DNA from: Deinococcus roseus
GTDB lineage: Bacteria; Deinococcota; Deinococci; Deinococcales; Deinococcaceae
NCBI RefSeq assembly: GCF_014646895.1
Contig: NZ_BMOD01000044.1
Span: 1-20,150, forward strand
DNA length: 20,150 bases
Direction of reading: 5' to 3'
A program made the translations under genes and the position numbers. Under the pieces are notes generated by a model, which saw nothing but the letters and a program-made list of their open reading frames with translations, had not been told where the DNA came from and did no database searches. Positions 14,854 to 20,150 of this stretch are shown here, piece by piece. Each line of letters starts with the position of its first letter. Positions within the stretch are counted from its first letter, which is position 1.

Positions 14854-15012
14854 ATGTTTGACCAGCCCCAGCAACAGGAGATTCAGCAGGATTCTAAACC
14901 CCTGACCTCTCCTGTGTTCCAGCCTTCTTACCAGAAACCCGAATTGAAGCCGATTGGCAGCTGGCAGGTTTTGACCGGCAGCATCTGCGAAATTGGTGAT
15001 CCCGGATGTTGA
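14854..15012 (+). CDS. RiPP precursor-like peptide with lasso leader motif
   Basis: This 52-residue peptide has a Gln-rich N-terminus (MFDQPQQQEIQQ) and then matches the lasso-peptide leader signature YxxPxLxxxGxxxxxT exactly: Tyr26, Pro29, Leu31, Gly35, Thr41. In known lasso systems this motif is bound by the RRE (B1) protein, and the Thr is usually the next-to-last leader residue. The remaining sequence is GSICEIGDPGC (42-52). If the core starts at Gly42, Asp49 is at position 8, the classic ring-closing place; if it starts at Ser43, Asp49 is at position 7. The tail after the ring would be only three residues, short for a threaded lasso, and Cys45 and Cys52 could form a disulfide. It has a strong promoter and AGGAG, and its stop overlaps the next gene. 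No cyclase, protease, RRE or transporter gene is in the window, so it is an orphan here. Another RiPP class using the same leader is possible. Confidence 0.72.
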   Translation: MFDQPQQQEIQQDSKPLTSPVFQPSYQKPELKPIGSWQVLTGSICEIGDPGC

Positions 15013-17264
15013 AGCATGCAGCTCCCTTCACCCTGCTGACGTTGCTGCTGGCCTCCTGCGCCCAGACCCCAACCTCTGCCCCAGCCCAGGAACGCTTCAA
15101 AGTTTTCGGCATGGGAGAAATCGTGGTGGGTGAAGCTGCGGGCATCCAGGCCCAGAACCTCACCCAGAGTGCTTTGCAGCTCAAATCTCTGGGCAACACC
15201 ATGGTGGACCACAACGGCTACCGCTACATTTCCACCAGATATCAGGTCAGAAACGCCACCAGTGCAGGGGTCGCCAGTGGCACTGCCAAAACCAACCTCA
15301 CCCTGATTGCCGGTGAAACCGCCAGCACCCTCGGCAACACCGCCATCCGGGCCATCAAAAAAGCCGATGGTTCTGCTGCCAATCCCAGTCTGGCTTCTTT
15401 GATTGTGCCAACGGGCACCCTTGCAGCAGGCCCAGTTTTGGCATCGGGTCAACAGAGTTTCCAGGTCTTCACCTCCAGTGAAATTGCACCTCTGGCAGGT
15501 ACCACTGGATTGCTGAATGCTTTTCCTTACGGCTTTGTGGTAGACAGGGTGGGCGGTGGTCGCACCCTCCCGGCCAACCCCACCGTGAACGACTATCAGG
15601 GCACGGTCACGGTATCTGTGAAAGTCCCCCTGCAGACACCCCTCTCCAACACCCCCACGGCATTCACGCTGGCGGTGCTGTTCGCAGAGGACAGTGTGAC
15701 CCAGGTCAGCGAATCCCCGGAAGAACAACTGCTGGGCAACAGTGGTCTGGCTGCCAGGGTGACAGCAGCAGGAGCAAGCCGGGTGAATGTTTTCCCAGGC
15801 AGCACATATTCAGGCACCACACGCACCCTCTGCAAAATTCCCGTTTCCACCGCAGGCAGCCCCAGTTATCTGGTCAATTTCAAACCCGGCGTGGCCCAGG
15901 TCACCCCGGATGTGGATGTGCTGGCCGAGAGCAGCTCCTACATCAGTGCCACTTTTGATTGTGCAGATGTGGCTGCACCCACCCTCTCTGCATCCACCCC
16001 GCAAAATGAGTTGACCATTCAGGCCTTGCAGACTGGAAAACGCCTGACCAATTTCAACACTTTCAACAAGGGCACCTTTGCCCAGCTGGGTTCAGAATGG
16101 ACCTACACTCCAGGGTCGGGGGCAGCTTTCAAACCCAATGAACTGGTGGAAGTCACCTTGCACCAGAGCGGTTTGCGGAGCAGCTTTGTGCACCGCTACC
16201 GGGTGAAATCGGCTGCAGAAGGAGCAGCGGGCTTCAATACCGCCACCCTGTACGGCACCGGCACCGATTTTGTCTTCAATGTGGCAGTGGCAGATGTGGA
16301 TGGAGACGGTGATCTGGACGCTTTGCAGTCCAATGGCAGCACCAACTCCATTCGTTTTTTCAAGGGCAATGGAAATGGCACTTTCCAGACGGCTGTGGCA
16401 TATGACCTGGGTGAAGTCATTCCTGGGGTGGCCCTGGCCGATGTCAACAACGACGGCAAACCCGACATCGTGGGCACCAAATACACCAGCGCAGCCATCT
16501 CGGTGATGCTGGGCAATGGTGACGGAACCTTCCAGACCCAGCAAACCAGCACTGGCGGAGGCAACGGTACTGCTCTCGCACTCGGAGACATCAACGGAGA
16601 TGGGAACCTGGATGTGGTTACAGGCAACAGGGCCCTGAACAATGCCACCACCATGCTGGGCAACGGAGATGGCACCTTCCAGAGCGGCACCACCCTCACT
16701 ACAGGAAACAATGTTTACGATGTGGACCTGGGAGACCTCAACGGGGATGGGAAACTGGACCTGGTGATTGCCAATGCAGACAACAACAACGTTGGGGTGT
16801 TCAAAGGCAATGGCAACGGCACCTTCCAGAGCATGGTGACTTACCCAGTGGGAAGCGTACCCACCAGTGTGGCTGTGGGAGACCTCAATGCAGATGGGAA
16901 CCTGGATGTGGTGGTGACCAACAACGGTGCCCACACCATCAGTGTGCTGCTGGGCAATGGAGACGCCACCCTGCAAACCCAGCAAACCTACACGGTGACC
17001 GGAACCAACCCCTTCCCTTTTGATGTGGCCCTGGGAGATTACAACGGAGATGGCAAATTGGACGCCGTCACCTCGGACAACGGCGTCAATGATGTGAGTT
17101 TGTTCCTGGGCAATGGGGATGGCACTTTGCAGGCAGACACCCATTATTCTGCTGTATTTGCCCCTACAGGTCTTGCCGCTGGAGACTTCAACGGAGATGG
17201 CAAACTGGATTTGATCACCGGTTCTTCCTTTTCGCAGTTTGGTGCTGTGGTGATCAAAAAATAA
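15006..17264 (+). CDS. Lipoprotein with seven FG-GAP/VCBS propeller repeats
   Basis: This 752-residue protein has a lipoprotein signal (MLKHAAPFTLLTLLLASC, lipobox LASC, Cys18), so it should be anchored on the outer face of a membrane. Residues 30-320 are a Thr/Ser/Ala-rich beta region of no recognised family. Residues 322-402 look Ig-like. From about 405 to the end there are seven repeats with the calcium-binding pattern DxNxDGxxD, at about 430, 479, 528, 577, 626, 678 and 727, each followed by a GNGDGTFQ-type loop. Seven FG-GAP units form a complete integrin-type beta-propeller. These usually bind surface ligands or partners, not catalyse reactions. Its ATG overlaps the RiPP precursor stop (ATGTTGA), so the two are probably cotranslated. 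GGTGA lies 7 nt upstream as a fair binding site. A long stem terminator follows. Confidence 0.9.
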   Translation: MLKHAAPFTLLTLLLASCAQTPTSAPAQERFKVFGMGEIVVGEAAGIQAQNLTQSALQLKSLGNTMVDHNGYRYISTRYQVRNATSAGVASGTAKTNLTLIAGETASTLGNTAIRAIKKADGSAANPSLASLIVPTGTLAAGPVLASGQQSFQVFTSSEIAPLAGTTGLLNAFPYGFVVDRVGGGRTLPANPTVNDYQGTVTVSVKVPLQTPLSNTPTAFTLAVLFAEDSVTQVSESPEEQLLGNSGLAARVTAAGASRVNVFPGSTYSGTTRTLCKIPVSTAGSPSYLVNFKPGVAQVTPDVDVLAESSSYISATFDCADVAAPTLSASTPQNELTIQALQTGKRLTNFNTFNKGTFAQLGSEWTYTPGSGAAFKPNELVEVTLHQSGLRSSFVHRYRVKSAAEGAAGFNTATLYGTGTDFVFNVAVADVDGDGDLDALQSNGSTNSIRFFKGNGNGTFQTAVAYDLGEVIPGVALADVNNDGKPDIVGTKYTSAAISVMLGNGDGTFQTQQTSTGGGNGTALALGDINGDGNLDVVTGNRALNNATTMLGNGDGTFQSGTTLTTGNNVYDVDLGDLNGDGKLDLVIANADNNNVGVFKGNGNGTFQSMVTYPVGSVPTSVAVGDLNADGNLDVVVTNNGAHTISVLLGNGDATLQTQQTYTVTGTNPFPFDVALGDYNGDGKLDAVTSDNGVNDVSLFLGNGDGTLQADTHYSAVFAPTGLAAGDFNGDGKLDLITGSSFSQFGAVVIKK

Positions 17265-17272
17265 ACCCAGCA

Positions 17273-17319
17273 CCTCAAACAGAGCCCTCCTGTTGATCTC
17301 AGGAGGGCTCTGTTTGAGG
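17273..17319. terminator. Bidirectional terminator between convergent genes
   Basis: A perfect 19-bp stem, CCTCAAACAGAGCCCTCCT (17273-17291) with its complement at 17301-17319, closes a 9-nt loop. It lies between the lipoprotein stop (17264) and the stop of the minus-strand gene (17344). The TGTTTG in the descending arm on either strand can act as the weak U-rich tail. Confidence 0.85.
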
Positions 17320-17343
17320 ATCCATGTGCAGGTCATGCGCAGG

Positions 17344-18261
17344 TCATTTGCAGATCTGGTTGTGACCCTGTTCTCTGGCCTGCTGCACCAGGGTTTCTGA
17401 CTGTTTCACCATCACATCCGGGGCCAGGGAAAGATTGCTGCACAGGCCGCCACTGAGGGTGACCTGCAGGTTTGCATCAAGGGTGGACCAGTCGTGCAGC
17501 GCGACTTTCTCCCGCAGGCGGTCACACAAAATCAGGGCAGACTCCAGGGGGGTGCAGGGCAAAATCAGCACAAAAGCCTCGTCGTTGTGGCGGGCCAGCA
17601 AATCGGTGTCGCGGATGCTGGATTGCAGGATGTTGGCAATGTCCTGCAGCACCTGATTTCCGATCTGCTGGGAGTGCTCATGGATGGACTGGAAGTGATC
17701 CACGGCCAGCACCGCCACCGTGAGCGGCTGACCATAGCGCACAGATCGGGCGTATTCCACATACAGCACGTCTGTGAAGTGGGTCTGGTTGTAGAGGCCG
17801 GTCAGGGCATCAAAGCGGGCCTGTCTGGCCAGACGGTTTTGCTCCAGGGTCAGGTCATCTTGCAGTTGCTGCATCTGGTGTTGCTGCTGCAGCAAGGCGT
17901 TGCGCAGATCCCGGATGTATCCCACGCCTCCGCCCACCAGCAAAGCCAGCAGCAGACCCGGAAGGTGTGAGGTGTAGGCCAATGCAGCCTGCTCGCTGCT
18001 CAGGGACCAGGCCATCACCAGCTGTCCCAGCAGGGCATGCAGCAGGCCCAGACGCATGCCTCCCCACCAGGCCAGAACTGCCACAACGGCCAGAACAACC
18101 ATTTGCGGTGCAGAACCTGTCATGGATTGCAGCACGGGAAACACCAGCAGGCAAAGGATCCAGATCAGCAGTCCTGCAGAAAACACCCTCAGAAACTGGT
18201 TTTTGCCTGACAATGCAGGCTGTCCAGCGGGGTCTCTCTGGTATTCAAGGGGTGTGTTCAT
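17344..18261 (-). CDS. Degenerate GGDEF membrane protein with intact I-site
   Basis: This 305-residue protein has four probable membrane helices (about 28-46, 53-68, 70-88, 98-116), a Gln-rich coiled coil (about 118-147) and a GGDEF-fold domain (148-303, beginning ARFDALTGLYNQ). The active-site motif is NDEAF (226-230) in place of GGDEF, and the metal/nucleotide-binding ND..GH..GD stretch is replaced (HFQSIHEHSQQIGNQ), so it should not make c-di-GMP. The inhibitory site RDTD (217-220) sits exactly five residues before, as in active enzymes. Known proteins of this kind (PopA-, CdgG-like) act as c-di-GMP receptors through that site. The ATG at 18261 has a perfect AGGAGG 7 nt upstream. Its ligand may be supplied by the cyclase at 9727-10788. 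The output partner is unknown. Confidence 0.88.
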   Translation of the reverse strand: MNTPLEYQRDPAGQPALSGKNQFLRVFSAGLLIWILCLLVFPVLQSMTGSAPQMVVLAVVAVLAWWGGMRLGLLHALLGQLVMAWSLSSEQAALAYTSHLPGLLLALLVGGGVGYIRDLRNALLQQQHQMQQLQDDLTLEQNRLARQARFDALTGLYNQTHFTDVLYVEYARSVRYGQPLTVAVLAVDHFQSIHEHSQQIGNQVLQDIANILQSSIRDTDLLARHNDEAFVLILPCTPLESALILCDRLREKVALHDWSTLDANLQVTLSGGLCSNLSLAPDVMVKQSETLVQQAREQGHNQICK

Positions 18262-18539
18262 GGATCAACCTCCTGTCTCATGTGCTTTCAGTGCTGTTGT
18301 TTGTCTCAGGACAGGAAAGCGCATCACCAGACATTCTCTGGAAAAATCCTGCGGACAACGCATCATACTTTACAGATTAAAGTTCTGTTCTTTCAGGATT
18401 CTGAACGGCTGTTGTGTGTCTGTTTTTACAGATGGTGCAGAAGTTTTCACAGGCCTCTGGGTGTCTGCTTTTGATCCTGTCATCAGTGTACTGCTTTCCC
18501 CTTGCTGGGATTTTGAATGGAGATTTCGAAACTCTGAAA

Positions 18540-18677
18540 TTTTGAAGCTTCAAAAACCTGAAAAACCACAAAAGGAAAATTCTTGCATTGCAGCAGCAAA
18601 AACTGCTATCCTCTTTTTGGAACTTCAAAGCTGTGCATGTCTAAAAATCCAAAATTTTAGATTTTTAGAGCTTCAAA
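18540..18677 (+). repeat. AT-rich repeats and palindromes upstream of parA
   Basis: TTTTGAAGCTTCAAAA (18540-18555) is a perfect 16-bp palindrome built from the same half-sequence as the dispersed repeat. GATTTTTAGAGCTTCAAA (18660-18677) is one base from the repeat core and ends 27 bp before parA. Between them CTAAAAATC and GATTTTTAG form a 9-bp inverted repeat (about 18640-18668). The whole 18262-18704 gap has no supported gene. These sequences could be part of a partition site or of parA control. Confidence 0.65.
18583..18612 (+). promoter_or_regulatory. Candidate promoter of the par operon
   Basis: TTGCAT (18583-18588) and TATCCT (18607-18612) are 18 bp apart. An inverted repeat AGCAG-CAAAAA-CTGCT (18592-18607) fills the spacer, the expected place for autorepression by the partner DNA-binding protein. 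This leaves a leader of about 85 nt that holds the AT-rich hairpins. Confidence 0.45.
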
Positions 18678-18704
18678 ATTCTAGCAAGCTTTGTCTGGAG
18701 GAAC

Positions 18705-19319
18705 ATGAAGGTCATCACCGTGCTTGGATTCAAAGGAGGCGTGGGCAAAACCACCACTGCAGTGCATCTGGCCCAGGCCCTCTCCCGCAAAGGCAAAACC
18801 CTGCTGGTGGATGGAGATGCCAACCGCAACACCCTGGGATGGGCCAGCTCGGGCCACCTCTCCCCCACCACCATCAGTGAAAAACAGGTGCCCCGCCACA
18901 TGAACCAGGGCTTTGAATACATGGTGATTGACTCGGCGGCCCGCCCCAGCCCGGATGAAGTCAAAGACCTTGCCGAGGCCAGCACCCTGCTGATTTTGCC
19001 CACCACCCCGGAAGCCATGTCCTTGCAGGTGCTGCTGGAAACCGCCCAGACCCTGCAACAGGTGGGGGCCAGCAATTACCGGGGTCTGCTGACCATGATT
19101 CCTCCTCACCCCAGCAAAGAAGGGGAGGAAGCCCGCACTTTCCTGCAATCTGAAGGCTTTCCGCTGTTCTCGGCCAACGTGCGGCTCACCAAGGCTTTCC
19201 GGGATGCCAGTGCTTCCCAGGTTCCGGTGGTGCAGGTCAAAAGCCCCCAGGCCAAAAACGCCTGGCTGGATTACGAGCAGGTCACCCGTGAAGTGCTGGC
19301 CCTGCTGGGAGAAGCCTGA
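18705..19319 (+). CDS. parA: ParA family partition ATPase
   Basis: This 204-residue protein is a small ParA/ParF-type (type Ib) P-loop ATPase that positions plasmid copies before cell division. The deviant Walker A KGGVGKTT spans 10-17 with the signature Lys10. The second motif LLVDGDANRN is at 33-42 and the Walker B-like YMVIDSAAR at 72-80. The protein has no N-terminal helix-turn-helix, which fits ParF-like plasmid proteins whose partner does the operator binding. The ATG has GGAGG 3 nt upstream, close but acceptable. Its stop overlaps the next start by one base (TGATG), so the two are translationally coupled. Repeats lie on both sides of the operon. Relative to rep it would be adjacent if the sequence is circular. 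Confidence 0.93.
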   Translation: MKVITVLGFKGGVGKTTTAVHLAQALSRKGKTLLVDGDANRNTLGWASSGHLSPTTISEKQVPRHMNQGFEYMVIDSAARPSPDEVKDLAEASTLLILPTTPEAMSLQVLLETAQTLQQVGASNYRGLLTMIPPHPSKEGEEARTFLQSEGFPLFSANVRLTKAFRDASASQVPVVQVKSPQAKNAWLDYEQVTREVLALLGEA

Positions 19320-19687
19320 TGTCCCGGTTTGCCAACCTGAAAAAAATCATTGAAACCCCGGAAGAAATTCCAGCAGCAACCCCAGCAGCAACCTCAACAG
19401 AACATCCAGCGGAGACCCCGGCTGCACCAGCAGCACCGGTGGTGTCCCTGCCAGCACCTGCTGCACGTGTTGACCCACCCCAGCCTGAAACCCTGGCAAA
19501 GCGCAAACGGGGAAGGCCCGAAGGCAAACGCAGCGATCCCAGTTACACCAGCACCACGTTCTACATTGAAAAGGAAGTGCTGCAGGGCGCCCAGGTCAAA
19601 TTGATTCAGGAAGGCAAAACCCGCGATGTTTCCGAGGTGGTCAATGCCTTGCTGAAGCTCTGGACTGCCGGAAATGTGAAGATTTGA
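19319..19687 (+). CDS. AT-hook and ribbon-helix-helix partner of ParA
   Basis: This 122-residue protein has a flexible Pro/Ala/Thr-rich N-terminal half (about 12-58), an AT-hook-like KRKRGRPEGKR (61-71) and a C-terminal ribbon-helix-helix-like domain (about 76-116: TSTTFYIEKEVLQGAQVKLI then TRDVSEVVNALLKLW). The position after parA, with one-base overlap, marks it as the centromere-binding partner (ParG/ParB-like function, not ParB family). The first residues (MSRFANLKKI) may stimulate ParA, as the mobile tails of ParG do. The AT-hook next to an RHH domain is uncommon and would suit AT-rich sites such as the flanking repeats. Its stop codon lies inside one of those repeats. No gene follows it in the window. 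The exact centromere is unknown. Confidence 0.85.
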   Translation: MSRFANLKKIIETPEEIPAATPAATSTEHPAETPAAPAAPVVSLPAPAARVDPPQPETLAKRKRGRPEGKRSDPSYTSTTFYIEKEVLQGAQVKLIQEGKTRDVSEVVNALLKLWTAGNVKI

Positions 19688-20041
19688 AGCTCTGAAAATC
19701 CAGTTTGAAGTTTTAGATGGTTTCCAGCTTTCCTGTGAATTTCTGGCTGGAAACCTTTTTTTTGCATTTTCGGGAATTTGAAGCTCTGAAAATCTGGAGC
19801 TTTGCATAGATTGCATTTTCAGGGCTTTGCATCTTCAGGGCTTTGCATTTTCGAAGTTTTGGAGCTCTGAGAGTCTGGAGCCTCAGGAGCAAAACCAGAA
19901 GATGCATTGTTTTCCAGCGGTTGCCCTGGGAATTTTGGCACACTTCTCGTCTTTCAGCTTTTGGATTTGCCAGATATGAAGACACCAGAAAACAAAAACG
20001 CTGTCCTGGGCTTGGAAATGTTTTTTGAAGCTCTGAAAGCC
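19683..20041 (-). repeat. AT-rich repeats downstream of the par operon, possible centromere
   Basis: TTTGAAGCTCTGAAAATC, the complement of the dispersed core, is exact at 19683-19700 and 19777-19794 and degenerate at 19858-19875 and 20024-20041. A 16-bp tandem repeat GCATTTTCAGGGCTTT runs 19813-19860 (2.6 copies), with a further GCTTTGCAT at 19799. This fills most of the 460-bp end region, where I see no supported gene. From 20042 to 20150 I see nothing definable. The location beside the par genes makes it a centromere candidate, but similar repeats occur elsewhere in the window. Confidence 0.7.
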
Positions 20042-20150
20042 TGAAAATGTGAAACTTCAAAATTATGGACTGAAGTTACGCACCAAAAAATGGGGGTGAT
20101 TTTCGCAGGTGGACATCCCGTCCAGAGGGGCGCATGATGGAAACATGTCG

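Noticed and set aside
16092..17336. A 414-codon minus-strand frame
   Set aside because: It is the antisense of the periodic propeller-coding repeats, whose codon bias leaves the opposite frame open.
17328..17347. Paired GCAGGTCAT repeats 11 bp apart at the end of the degenerate GGDEF gene
   Set aside because: Only two copies, overlapping a stop codon; not enough to call a site.
18262..18704. Small gene between the degenerate GGDEF gene and parA
   Set aside because: Frames here are short, lack binding sites and run through AT-rich repeats.

Overview
The window looks like a piece of, or possibly all of, a low-copy plasmid from a Deinococcus-type bacterium. The basis for this is an iteron array feeding a RPA-type (replication initiator protein A) Rep gene, as found on deinococcal replicons. 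There is also a small ParA with a ribbon-helix-helix partner, and several genes whose -10 box sits just upstream of the start codon with no ribosome binding site, as is common in Deinococcus. Taxon is inferred, not proved. The par operon lies at the right edge and the iterons and rep at the left edge, so joining the ends would give the usual parA - parB-like - origin - rep order. The sequence may therefore be a linearised circle of about 20 kb.

Layout. 1-928: about 17 iterons and a rep promoter framed by a 12-bp inverted repeat. 929-2332: Rep. 2348-8525 (minus strand): a membrane-anchored S41 protease, a GH38 alpha-mannosidase, a PfkB sugar kinase and a possible 31-codon leader ORF, with several operator-like palindromes and hairpins between them. 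8649-9488: a divergent, apparently leaderless MerR/GyrI-type regulator, followed by a strong terminator. 9727-10788: a membrane diguanylate cyclase with intact GGEEF and I-site, convergent with a large secreted GHL10-type protein (10785-13376). 13425-14419: two small minus-strand proteins of unknown function, separated by a cluster of AT-rich repeats. 14854-17264: a 52-residue RiPP precursor-like peptide with the lasso leader signature, overlapping by 7 nt the start of a lipoprotein with a seven-bladed FG-GAP propeller. 17344-18261: a degenerate GGDEF membrane protein that keeps only the c-di-GMP-binding I-site. 18705-19687: ParA and an AT-hook/RHH partner. 19688-20150: more intergenic repeats.

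Possible systems. (1) An orphan lasso-type RiPP precursor coupled to a surface lipoprotein, with no maturation genes in the window; this is the best candidate for something undescribed. (2) A c-di-GMP pair: one apparently active cyclase and one apparent receptor. (3) A mannoside-use group (mannosidase, sugar kinase). (4) A dispersed AT-rich intergenic repeat, core GATTTTCAGAGCTTCAAA, which occurs in at least five intergenic regions, in both orientations, often touching stop or start codons, and which flanks the partition operon.
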